Assembly (NCBI GenBank): GCA_964415245.1 | Contig: CAYQAJ010000215.1 | Span: 1 to 9,153, forward strand | From: CAYQAJ01 sp964415245 | Lineage (GTDB): Bacteria; Planctomycetota; Planctomycetia; Pirellulales; Pirellulaceae | Reading direction: 5' to 3' | DNA: 9,153 nucleotides | In this document: positions 1-6,236 of the stretch, in pieces | Position numbering within the stretch: the stretch's first letter is position 1 | How the letters are laid out: every line of letters starts with the position of its first letter | The notes under the pieces: generated by a model | Told to the model about the DNA's origin: nothing | The model's input: the letters and a program-made list of their open reading frames with translations, nothing else | Databases searched by the model: none | Position numbers and translations under genes: made by a program

Positions 1-37
1 CTCCGCAGACTCCGCAAAACGAGCCAGTCCCCGACGG
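1..37 (+). repeat. Truncated copy of a hairpin-forming intergenic repeat
   Basis: This is the right-hand part of a repeat seen again at 6152-6235, cut by the window edge. Positions 1-18 match 6171-6188 at 17 of 18 bases, and positions 20-37 match 6218-6235 at 17 of 18. The conserved right arm GCCAGTCCCC lies at 23-32. The 28-bp middle of the other copy is absent here. The left arm, if present, is outside the window. The repeat lies just upstream of the sugar kinase gene. No convincing promoter was seen between it and the kinase start. Confidence 0.65.
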
Positions 38-80
38 TTTTTGGATAGGCTCTTAGTGCAGTGAAGCGCGGGCCAGACGC

Positions 81-1115
81 ATGTACCTCGGCATCGAAAT
101 CGGCGGTACGAAATTGCAGATCGGCGTCGGCGCCGGCGACGGTTCGGATCTGGCCGATGTTTGCCGTTCGGAAGTCGATCCACGCCGCGGGGCATCGGGC
201 ATTCTGGAAGAAATCGACCGCCACGCCGCCGCGCTACTTCAGCGCCACAGAATCGAGCGTATCGGCATCGGCTTCGGCGGCCCGGTCGATTCCACGTCGG
301 GCCGCGTGGTCAAGAGCCACCAGATCGACGGCTGGGAAGACGTGCGGCTCGTCGAGTGGTGCCGCACGGCGCTTTCGCTGCCGGCGGTGCTGGGAAACGA
401 CTGCGACGCGGCAGCGCTGGCCGAAGCGCGTTTTGGCGCCGGCCGGGGAAAGCGTATCGTGTTCTATGTCACGGTGGGAACCGGCGTCGGCGGCGGCCTG
501 GTCGTCGACGGCAAGCTGTACGGAGCAGGCCGACCCGCCGTAGCGGAAATCGGGCATCTGCGACCCGGACTGCATCACGATCGACCCGACGACACCGTCG
601 AGTCGCTCGCCAGCGGATGGGGCGTTGTCGCTGCCGCCCAGGCGCGGCTGAGCGGGCAGATCGCTCGTCCGCTCGAGCTGGCGCGGGGCAGCCGTGGCCC
701 GCTCCATAAGGAGGCCGTGCGGCAGCGGCTGGCCGACGCGCGACAAGCCGATGACGAGTACGCCAGCGATCTGTTGGCGCGATGTGGCAGCGACCCCGAT
801 TCGCTCACCTCGAAAATGGTCGCCGAAGCCGCGGGCGAGGGAAACGAGATCGCCCGCGAGGTATTTCAGCACGCAGTGCACACGCTGGGCTGGGCCATCG
901 CGCAGGCGATCACGCTGGTGGCCCCCGAGGTGGTCGTCGTGGGGGGTGGCGTTTCGCTCGCCGGCGAGCAGCTTTTCTTCACGCCGCTGCGCGATGCGGT
1001 AGGCCAATACGCTTTCGGACCGCTGGCCGGGTCCTACGTGGTCGCGCCCGCCGCGCTGGGCGAACTGGCAGTGGTGCACGGCGCACTGGCGCTGGCGGCT
1101 GAATCGAGCGCGTAA
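81..1115 (+). CDS. ROK-family sugar kinase, glucokinase-like
   Basis: Predicted cytoplasmic ATP-dependent kinase of 344 residues in the ROK family, which phosphorylates glucose, fructose, N-acetylhexosamines or similar sugars. The actual substrate cannot be told from sequence. The N-terminal phosphate-binding motif GIEIGGTK is at residues 4-11. The catalytic aspartate is D107 in the GNDCDAAALAE segment. The second glycine loop GTGVGGG is at 133-139 and the family E-x-x-H pair is E156/H159. A C-terminal VVVVGGGVSLAG strand-loop is at 284-295. After H159, where most ROK kinases have a C-x-C-G-x2-G-C zinc motif, this protein has HHDRPDDTVESLASG with no cysteine, so it appears to lack the structural zinc. 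The ATG at 81 places the phosphate loop at residue 4, as expected, although no strong Shine-Dalgarno sequence precedes it. The gene converges on the next one with a 10-nt gap. Confidence 0.9.
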   Translation: MYLGIEIGGTKLQIGVGAGDGSDLADVCRSEVDPRRGASGILEEIDRHAAALLQRHRIERIGIGFGGPVDSTSGRVVKSHQIDGWEDVRLVEWCRTALSLPAVLGNDCDAAALAEARFGAGRGKRIVFYVTVGTGVGGGLVVDGKLYGAGRPAVAEIGHLRPGLHHDRPDDTVESLASGWGVVAAAQARLSGQIARPLELARGSRGPLHKEAVRQRLADARQADDEYASDLLARCGSDPDSLTSKMVAEAAGEGNEIAREVFQHAVHTLGWAIAQAITLVAPEVVVVGGGVSLAGEQLFFTPLRDAVGQYAFGPLAGSYVVAPAALGELAVVHGALALAAESSA

Positions 1116-1125
1116 TTGTCGGGCA

Positions 1126-1503
1126 TCAGCGCTCGGTCGTTCGCTGTTCCCACGCTGCGCGAACCTCGGGCAGCGGATACTCGATGATCGGCAGGTTGAG
1201 GTGTGCCAGTTCCTTCAGCTGCCGCCATCCGCGCGTGATCAACGTTTCACGCTCCCGCACATATCGCGGATCGAGGAGACGTTTGTCGAAATCTCCTTCC
1301 ACCACGACTGGCTCGAAGTCCGCGTCGACAATGAACTGCGCCAGTGTGGGGTTGCAGCGAATGTGCCGCTCCGACGCGGTGTGCAGCGTCTCGGGGTCGA
1401 GCAAACCGATGACGTACCGCAGGTACATGTCGCTCTCGACCAGTTCGCCGACGTCTTCGCCGCACACGTCGCAGAGGTAGCCTTCGTCGCACTTGGCCAT
1501 CAT
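1126..1503 (-). CDS. Conserved-type hypothetical protein with possible zinc site
   Basis: A 125-residue soluble protein that I cannot assign to a characterised family. Its N-terminus carries C5, C11 and C14 (C-x6-C-x2-C, with CDVCGEDV at 11-18). A further H47 and C50 lie in ERHIRCNP, so a four-ligand metal site is plausible but unproven. The rest is acidic and mixed, with an aromatic LPIIEYPLPEVR segment near the C-terminus and no membrane span or signal peptide. Two adjacent ATG codons (1503 and 1500) could start it, and neither has a strong ribosome binding site. It stands alone: the ROK kinase converges on it, and the inverted-repeat element at 1540-1743 lies 36 nt upstream. The codon use and cysteine pattern look like a real gene. 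From memory, similar proteins occur in planctomycetes, but this was not checked. Confidence 0.75.
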   Translation of the reverse strand: MMAKCDEGYLCDVCGEDVGELVESDMYLRYVIGLLDPETLHTASERHIRCNPTLAQFIVDADFEPVVVEGDFDKRLLDPRYVRERETLITRGWRQLKELAHLNLPIIEYPLPEVRAAWEQRTTER

Positions 1504-1539
1504 TGGTCGACTTTACCGAGGGATGACGCAAAGGCTAGG

Positions 1540-1743
1540 AAGCTCCAAATCACAAATGACAAATCCCAAACAAATCTCAACTTCCAAAGGCGGAAAACGG
1601 GGGCAGCGCTTCGCGCTCGTTGATTGCGAGGCGCTTGTCGCGCATCTCAGCCGTCGTCGGGCGCCACACGTTGGCGTGACACGGGTTCTCCGGTTTGGAG
1701 TTTTGGAATTTGGTAGTTGGGGTTTGTTTGTGATTTGGAACTT
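1540..1743. mobile_element. MITE-like non-coding element with 17-bp terminal inverted repeats
   Basis: The 266-bp gap between dapB and the small protein gene holds no gene. It contains a 204-bp element whose outer 17 bases are inverted repeats at 16 of 17 positions: 1540-1556 (AAGCTCCAAATCACAAA) and 1727-1743 (TTTGTGATTTGGAACTT). The similarity continues loosely inward, as AT-rich arms built from degenerate CAAATC/CCAAA words at 1540-1588 and their complement at 1694-1743. The GC-rich centre (about 1590-1690) has no convincing ORF. The arms are sharply more AT-rich than the surrounding DNA, which suggests an acquired element. No target-site duplication is obvious. A short CGC/GCC trinucleotide tract at 1751-1769 separates it from the dapB stop. 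With no transposase inside, it would depend on an enzyme encoded elsewhere, or could be a structured intergenic repeat of another kind. Confidence 0.7.
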
Positions 1744-1769
1744 GAAATTTCGCCGCCGCCGCCGCGGCG

Positions 1770-2567
1770 CTACAGTCCCAGCACGTCGTTCATGTTGTAA
1801 AGCCCAGGTGACTTGCCGGCAACGAACTTCGCGGCGGCGAGTGCTCCTAGCGCGTAAGAGTCGCGACTCGTGGCTCTTACGGTCACTTCCAGCGTTTCGC
1901 CCGGCATGCCGAAGACGATGGTGTGCTGCCCGGGGTCGTCCCCCACGCGCAGCGCGTGATAGCCGATCTCGTCGCGCGACCGCTCGCCGGTGTGCCCCTG
2001 GCGGCCGTGAACGCTCTTGCTGGTGCCCAGCACGCCGGCGATCAGCTCGCCGAACCGCAGCGCCGTGCCGCTAGGGGCATCGACCTTATGGCGGTGATGC
2101 CGCTCGATGATCTCCACGTCGACTCCCTGGGGATTGTTCTTGAGCGCGGCCGCCGCCACGGTGCAGAGCTTCATGGCCACGTTCGTCGCCAGGCTCATGT
2201 TAGGAGCCCAAACGATTGCGATTTCACCGGCCGCGGCGCGGACCTGCTCCTGCTGCTGGGCGCTCAGTCCCGTAGTGGCGATCACGAGCGGTAGCTTGCG
2301 CGACTGGCAAAGCTGCGTGACCTTTTCGGCCGCGGCCGGAACCGAAAAGTCGATGACCGCGTCGACCGGCACGTCGAGCAACGACGACAAAGCGACCCCC
2401 AACGGCTTATCGCCCGCGACGGTTCCGGCATCGCGTCCGAGCTCGGGATGGCCGTCCGATTCGAGCGCGGCGGCAATGGTTAGCGCGGAATCGGCGGCGC
2501 CGAGAGCGACGAGTCGCTGCCCCATCCGGCCCGCGGCGCCATGTATGGCAAGACGTGTAGTTGTCAT
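1770..2567 (-). CDS. dapB: 4-hydroxy-tetrahydrodipicolinate reductase
   Basis: Cytoplasmic NAD(P)H-dependent enzyme that reduces 4-hydroxy-tetrahydrodipicolinate to tetrahydrodipicolinate in the diaminopimelate/lysine pathway. At 265 residues it has normal family length. The Rossmann motif is G10-A-A-G13-R-M-G16 and the strand VIDFSVPAA is at 71-79. The signature ERHHRHKVDAPSGTA is at 155-169, with H157 and K161 in the positions of the known catalytic His and Lys. The family C-terminus PGLYNMNDVLGL is intact. The ATG at 2567 was chosen because it opens directly into the Rossmann strand (MTTTRLAIHGAAG). The frame is open for 122 more codons upstream, but those give arginine-rich sequence antisense in character and overlap thrC. 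The start overlaps the thrC stop as ATGA, so translation is probably coupled to thrC. Confidence 0.96.
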   Translation of the reverse strand: MTTTRLAIHGAAGRMGQRLVALGAADSALTIAAALESDGHPELGRDAGTVAGDKPLGVALSSLLDVPVDAVIDFSVPAAAEKVTQLCQSRKLPLVIATTGLSAQQQEQVRAAAGEIAIVWAPNMSLATNVAMKLCTVAAAALKNNPQGVDVEIIERHHRHKVDAPSGTALRFGELIAGVLGTSKSVHGRQGHTGERSRDEIGYHALRVGDDPGQHTIVFGMPGETLEVTVRATSRDSYALGALAAAKFVAGKSPGLYNMNDVLGL

Positions 2568-3964
2568 GAGTAAAGTCGAATCGCTTTGATGATCTCGTCC
2601 AGGTCGTTGGGCACCGCGACGGCGCGATTGGCGAACTCGGCCCGCCGCACTCCACGGCTCCCCAGCACGCGATTGAATTCCTCCTGGTCGGTGGTGTGGT
2701 AGGCCATGGTGGCGGTCGGGTCTTTGAGTTGATGACCGGTGAGGATGCACACCACGCGGTCGTCCGCGTCGATCACTCCCTCGCGGCGGAGCATCCGCGC
2801 ACCGGCCACACTCGCCGCGCTGGCGGGTTCGCATCCGTAACCGCCGGCGCCTACTTGCGCCTTGGCGTCGAGAATCTCCTGGTCGGTCACGCGCCGCACG
2901 ACGCCGTCGCAAACGGCCAGCGCCCGCAAGCATTTCTTCAGGTTCACCGGCCGATTGATCTCGATGGCGCTGGCGATGGTCGAGGCCTTGCGCCCACCCG
3001 CATCCAATTCTTTGTAGTAATCGCCGACGATCGAGTCATCGGGCTTGCCGTCGTTCCACCGCAAACCGCGCCGCTCGTACAGCTCGAACAGCGTGTCGGC
3101 GCCGGCGGCGTTGATCACCGCCATCCGCGGAATCCGGTCGATCAGCCCGACGGCGAGCAGCTCGCTGAACGCCTTGCCGAAGGCACTCGAGTTCCCAAGG
3201 TTTCCGCCGGGCACCACAATCCACTCGGGCACCTCCCAGCCGAGCCCCTCCAGCACTCGATACATGATCGACTTCTGGCCTTCGAGGCGAAAGGGGTTCA
3301 CGCTGTTTACCAGGTAAATGCCAAGTGCCCCGCACACTTCCTTGACGCGGGCCATGGCGTCGTCAAAGTCGCCGGCGATCTGCACGGTCAGCGCGCCGTA
3401 ATCCAGCGCCTGCGAAAGTTTGCCATAGGATATCTTGCCGGAGCCGATAAAGATGATCGACTTCATCAACTGCGTGGCCGAGCAGTACATCGACAGCGAG
3501 GCGCTCGTGTTGCCCGTCGAGGCGCATGCGGCGCGGCGTGCGCCGATCATCCGCGCGTGCGTGAAGGCGGCCGACATGCCGTTGTCCTTGAAGCTGCCCG
3601 AGGGGTTCATCCCTTCGTATTGCAAAAGCAGTCGACCGGGCCCGAGGCCGACGTACTGGGCCACGCGGTCGGCCTGTTGCAGCAACGTCTGTCCTTCGCC
3701 GACGGTGATGATTTTTTCGGGCCGCGCGAACGGGAGCAGCTCGCGGAACCGCCACAGCCCGCTACGGCGGATGGGGTTGTTGCGGTGAGCCCAATGTTGC
3801 TCGAAGTGGCTTAACGAGGCGGGTGGACGGGCGCGGTTCCAATCGTATTGGACGTCGAGCAGTTCGCCGCAGGCTGGGCACGCCACGAGGGCCTCTTCGA
3901 TCCCGTAGGTTGCCCCACAGGCAGGAGAGAGGCACCGCTGAAAGGCGACGTCGGTGAGCGACAA
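2564..3964 (-). CDS. thrC: Threonine synthase
   Basis: PLP-dependent cytoplasmic enzyme that converts O-phosphohomoserine to threonine. The 466-residue protein begins with a zinc-ribbon-like segment (C11-x4-C16-x12-C29-x2-C32), as in the archaeal/plant-type threonine synthases. The PLP lysine is K126 in NPSGSFKDNG, followed by the substrate loop ASTGNTSASL at 148-157. The phosphate-binding GGNLGN is at 253-258 and GYGCEPASAAS is at 375-385. The start is TTG at 3964: an in-frame stop lies at 3998-4000 with no ATG or GTG between, and the cysteine ribbon starts only 10 residues in, so a later start would destroy it. A GGGGGT stretch about 10 nt upstream may serve as the ribosome binding site. 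It is the first gene of a thrC-dapB pair, linking the threonine and lysine branches of aspartate metabolism. Confidence 0.95.
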   Translation of the reverse strand: MSLTDVAFQRCLSPACGATYGIEEALVACPACGELLDVQYDWNRARPPASLSHFEQHWAHRNNPIRRSGLWRFRELLPFARPEKIITVGEGQTLLQQADRVAQYVGLGPGRLLLQYEGMNPSGSFKDNGMSAAFTHARMIGARRAACASTGNTSASLSMYCSATQLMKSIIFIGSGKISYGKLSQALDYGALTVQIAGDFDDAMARVKEVCGALGIYLVNSVNPFRLEGQKSIMYRVLEGLGWEVPEWIVVPGGNLGNSSAFGKAFSELLAVGLIDRIPRMAVINAAGADTLFELYERRGLRWNDGKPDDSIVGDYYKELDAGGRKASTIASAIEINRPVNLKKCLRALAVCDGVVRRVTDQEILDAKAQVGAGGYGCEPASAASVAGARMLRREGVIDADDRVVCILTGHQLKDPTATMAYHTTDQEEFNRVLGSRGVRRAEFANRAVAVPNDLDEIIKAIRLYS

Positions 3965-4015
3965 GGCACTATTACCCCCGTGCGCGCCCCGAGGACTTCA
4001 GAGCCCGTGCCGCGC

Positions 4016-4045
4016 AATCTAATGAAAGCCGCCACCGCGTCGCAA
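4016..4045 (-). promoter_or_regulatory. Candidate promoter for thrC-dapB
   Basis: Reading leftward, TTGCGA (4045-4040) and TAGATT (4021-4016) are separated by 18 bp. Each matches the sigma70 consensus at 4 of 6 bases. The site lies about 50 nt upstream of the thrC start and points at it. The match is weak and could be chance. Confidence 0.3.
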
Positions 4046-4059
4046 GGCCGCTGCGGTGT

Positions 4060-4084
4060 CGGGCAGTCACTGTGGCGCTGCCCG
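4060..4084. repeat. Inverted repeat between divergent promoters
   Basis: CGGGCAG (4060-4066) and CTGCCCG (4078-4084) are perfect inverted repeats around an 11-nt loop. A second smaller palindrome, CAGT-C-ACTG (4064-4072), overlaps the left arm. The site lies between the candidate leftward thrC promoter and the rightward promoter of the zinc-finger regulator gene. It could be an operator for a dimeric regulator or simply a GC-rich fold. No run of T follows on either strand, so it is not a typical terminator. Confidence 0.3.
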
Positions 4085-4111
4085 GGCGGCGCCGGCGGCG
4101 TGGTCGGCCGT

Positions 4112-4140
4112 TTGACAGTAGAATTGGCGCCGCTTACAAT
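4112..4140 (+). promoter_or_regulatory. Sigma70-type promoter of the dksA-like/lspA/hisN cluster
   Basis: A perfect -35 box TTGACA (4112-4117) and a 5-of-6 -10 box TACAAT (4135-4140) are separated by the optimal 17 bp. Transcription would start near 4147, giving a leader of about 94 nt before the ATG at 4241. It is the strongest promoter match in the window and points at the rightward gene cluster. Confidence 0.75.
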
Positions 4141-4240
4141 AATGATCTTTGGCACAGTCGGCTTGGGCTCCAGTATTACATCAAGTGAACGACATCGGAC
4201 CTGCCCAAAACCGAAAAAAAGGGGGAGCGGAGACGTTTCC

Positions 4241-4612
4241 ATGAAGAAGCCCGAGATGAAAGTCTACAAAGAGCGCCTCCTTCTGTTACGGGGTCGTCTG
4301 CGGGGGGACGTGAACGCGATGGCCGATGCGGCGTTGAACAAGACCCGCACCGAGGCCAGCGGCGATCTGTCCAGCATGCCGATCCACATGGCCGACGTGG
4401 GGAGCGATAATTTCGAGCAGGAATTCACCCTCAGCCTGATGGAAAACGAGGAGGATACGCTCGAACAGATCGATGCTGCTCTTGAGCGAATCGAAGACGG
4501 CGTCTATGGTTCCTGCATTGAATGCGAAGCCCGCATTCCCAAGACCCGCCTCAACGCCATTCCCTACACACCGTACTGTGTCAAGTGCGCCGGCAAGCTC
4601 GAAACCAGGTAG
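4241..4612 (+). CDS. DksA/TraR-family zinc-finger transcription regulator
   Basis: A 123-residue member of the DksA/TraR family, whose members enter the RNA polymerase secondary channel and adjust promoter output, often together with ppGpp. The N-terminal half is helical and charged (MKVYKERLLLLRGRLRGDV), consistent with the family coiled coil. A conserved-looking ADVGSDNFEQE segment is at 51-61. The C-terminal C4 zinc finger is C92-x2-C95-x17-C113-x2-C116, exactly the family spacing. The start at 4241 is set by GGAG at 4229-4232, 8 nt upstream. The frame is open further upstream, but that sequence runs through the divergent control region and into thrC. Whether it is a true functional DksA or a paralogue cannot be decided from sequence. 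It leads the cluster with lspA and hisN and is divergent from thrC-dapB. Confidence 0.92.
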   Translation: MKKPEMKVYKERLLLLRGRLRGDVNAMADAALNKTRTEASGDLSSMPIHMADVGSDNFEQEFTLSLMENEEDTLEQIDAALERIEDGVYGSCIECEARIPKTRLNAIPYTPYCVKCAGKLETR

Positions 4613-5216
4613 ACCCCCGTCGGTTGTTCCGCCGGCGCTGGGGGCGGTTTCGTGGCACCGCTACGTCGTCTACTTTGGCATAGCGGTTTTCGGTTGCACG
4701 CTCGATCTGGCGAGCAAGTCGTACGTCTTTACGTGGGGGCCGGGTCGCGGTGACCAGGGCGAGTGGTGGCTCTGGAAGGGCTACGTCGGTATCCAAACCA
4801 CCGTCAACACCGGTGCCCTGTTTGGGTTGGGGCGCGGGTTCAGCAGCCTGTTCGCGGCAGTCTCCGTGGCGGCGGTCGTGGGCGTCATTTACTGGCTGTT
4901 TGTTCGCCGCGCCGCGCACGATGGTCTCTTGAACATCTCTCTGGGATCGATCACGGGCGGCATCCTGGGCAACTTGTACGACCGGCTCGGTCTGTGGCAT
5001 ACCGCCGATACTCCCGAGCGGTTTGCCAACGGCGTCCGCGACTGGATTCTCTTCCGGTTCGGCGATTTCACCTGGCCCAATTTCAACATTGCCGATTGCC
5101 TGTTGGTGGGCGGGGTCGCCGTGCTTTCGTTCCATGTATTGCGAAGGCCGCCGAAGGACGTCAAAGCCGATGCGAAGTCCAAGCAGGCCGGTGACGAGGC
5201 TTCAGCCGGGGGATGA
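4578..5216 (+). CDS. lspA: Lipoprotein signal peptidase (signal peptidase II)
   Basis: Integral membrane aspartyl protease that removes signal peptides from diacylglyceryl-modified prolipoproteins. Four hydrophobic spans are visible at about residues 28-46, 88-109, 118-138 and 172-188. The conserved N-T-G-A motif is at 77-80. The two catalytic aspartates are D135 in GGILGNLYDRL and D173 in NFNIADCLL. The start is uncertain. No in-frame ATG exists between the preceding gene's stop and the first membrane span, so the GTG at 4578 is preferred. It gives 212 residues and overlaps the regulator gene by 35 nt, with no clear ribosome binding site, which suggests translational coupling. An ATG at 4473 would overlap by 140 nt and add a low-complexity tail, so it is unlikely. 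A CTG at 4638 is another possibility. The tail after the last span is hydrophilic and Lys/Asp-rich. Confidence 0.92.
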   Translation: MSSAPASSKPGRPPSVVPPALGAVSWHRYVVYFGIAVFGCTLDLASKSYVFTWGPGRGDQGEWWLWKGYVGIQTTVNTGALFGLGRGFSSLFAAVSVAAVVGVIYWLFVRRAAHDGLLNISLGSITGGILGNLYDRLGLWHTADTPERFANGVRDWILFRFGDFTWPNFNIADCLLVGGVAVLSFHVLRRPPKDVKADAKSKQAGDEASAGG

Positions 5217-5315
5217 GATGCGACAGTGTGTCGTACGACGTCCGCGCTGGGCGACACGGGAGCGCCGGCCACATCGCTGCCGTCGCCACACGTGGGCTCG
5301 ACGAGGTCCATCACC

Positions 5316-6125
5316 ATGACGGCGCTACAGCGCGAAATCGCCGCACGCCTGGAACTGGCCCGCCGTGCAGCCTGCGACGCTGGCAAGCTGACGCTCTCGT
5401 TCTTCTGCCGCGACGACTGCGCCGTCGAGCACAAGCACGACGGTTCGCCCGTTACCGAGGCCGATCGCCAGGCCGAGCGCGAACTGCGACGCCAGATCGC
5501 CGATGCCTTTCCCAGCGACGCCGTGGTGGGCGAGGAATACGGCGAGCAATCGGGCACGAGCGAATTCCGCTGGATCATCGACCCGATTGACGGCACGAAG
5601 TCGTTTGTCCGCGGTGTGCCTCTCTACGGCACACTGGTAGGCATCGAGCATGCGGGCCAACCAGCGGCCGGTGTCATCTACATTCCGCCGCTGGACGAAT
5701 GCGTATACGCCGCGCGAGGGTCGGGGGCGTGGTACGAGCGCGGCGCCGCCGAACCGCGGCGAGCCGCGGTATCGACGCGCTCTTCGCTTGCCGACGGACT
5801 GTTTCTTACTTCGGAGGTAGGCTCGTTCGCCCGTCGCGGCGCTGCGGATGCATATCTGCGGCTGGAAAGGGCCGCCGGTGTAACGCGCACCTGGGGCGAT
5901 TGCTACGGGTATTTGTTGGTGGCCACGGGTCGGGCCGAGGCGATGGTCGACCCTATCATGAACCTGTGGGACGCGGCGGCCGTCGCGCCGATCGTCGAAG
6001 AGGCCGGTGGCACGTTTACGGACTGGAGCGGGAAACCGACGGTCGCATCGGGTGAAGGCGTGGCGACCAACTGGCTAGTCCAGGACGAGGTGCTGGCGAT
6101 CACTCGCGGGTTTGTTGCGACGTAG
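5316..6125 (+). CDS. hisN: Inositol-monophosphatase-family enzyme, probably histidinol-phosphatase
   Basis: A 269-residue Mg2+-dependent phosphatase of the IMPase fold. The metal-binding residues are in place: G72-E73-E74, the WIIDPIDGTKSF motif at 86-97 with D89 and D92, and W218-D219-A-A in the C-terminal MNLWDAAAVAPIVEEAGG. The fit of DPIDGTKSFVRGVPLYGTL, the G-D-C-Y-G-Y segment at 194-199 and the late ATNWLVQDEVL favours the HisN branch (histidinol phosphate to histidinol, penultimate histidine step) over inositol monophosphatase or CysQ. This assignment is by pattern only. The ATG at 5316 was chosen because GAGG (5303-5306) lies 9 nt upstream and homology begins right after it; an in-frame ATG at 5226 would add 30 unconvincing residues. 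It follows lspA by 99 nt, a stretch with no other gene, and is probably co-transcribed. Confidence 0.85.
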   Translation: MTALQREIAARLELARRAACDAGKLTLSFFCRDDCAVEHKHDGSPVTEADRQAERELRRQIADAFPSDAVVGEEYGEQSGTSEFRWIIDPIDGTKSFVRGVPLYGTLVGIEHAGQPAAGVIYIPPLDECVYAARGSGAWYERGAAEPRRAAVSTRSSLADGLFLTSEVGSFARRGAADAYLRLERAAGVTRTWGDCYGYLLVATGRAEAMVDPIMNLWDAAAVAPIVEEAGGTFTDWSGKPTVASGEGVATNWLVQDEVLAITRGFVAT

Positions 6126-6151
6126 CGCCGATTCCCAGTCGATTGGAGGAA

Positions 6152-6235
6152 GGGGGACAGGCACAATTTGCTCAGCAGACTCCGCAAAGCGGGGCCGTCC
6201 GCAGCGGCTACGCAAAATGAGCCAGTCCCCGACGG
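6152..6235 (+). repeat. REP/MITE-like hairpin repeat between convergent genes
   Basis: The left arm GGGGAC-A-GGC (6153-6162) pairs with the right arm GCC-A-GTCCCC (6221-6230): nine base pairs with one A-A mismatch, enclosing 58 nt. The interior holds two imperfect copies of a short unit ending CGCAAA (6175-6188 and 6201-6216). The right half recurs at 1-37. The element fills the gap between the hisN stop and the convergent stop at 6237, ending 1 nt before that stop. There it could act as a bidirectional transcription block, although no T-run is present. Paired GGGGAC/GTCCCC ends recall REP-like repeats mobilised by separate single-strand transposases; that link is inference. Confidence 0.7.
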
Positions 6236-6236
6236 A

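Noticed and set aside
234..1079. 281-codon open frame on the minus strand opposite the ROK kinase
   Set aside because: The kinase motifs are intact on the plus strand; the reverse frame has no recognisable features.
1751..1769. CGC/GCC trinucleotide tract with a CGCCGCGGCG palindrome as a dapB terminator
   Set aside because: The self-complementary core has no loop and no downstream T-run on the minus strand; it looks like simple-sequence GC richness.
2568..2933. N-terminal extension of dapB by 122 codons
   Set aside because: Arginine/proline-rich sequence that lies within thrC; the Rossmann fold starts right after the ATG at 2567.
2696..3814. 372-codon open frame on the plus strand opposite thrC
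   Set aside because: Antisense to a clearly identified threonine synthase; its composition is the usual mirror of a GC-rich gene and shows no family motifs.
3848..4240. Upstream extension of the DksA-like gene
   Set aside because: It runs through the promoter region and into thrC on the other strand; the ATG at 4241 has a well-placed GGAG.
38..6151. The two same-orientation hairpin repeats as the ends of one composite mobile element
   Set aside because: The enclosed genes are ordinary biosynthetic and housekeeping genes with no transposase or integrase; independent repeat insertions are simpler.
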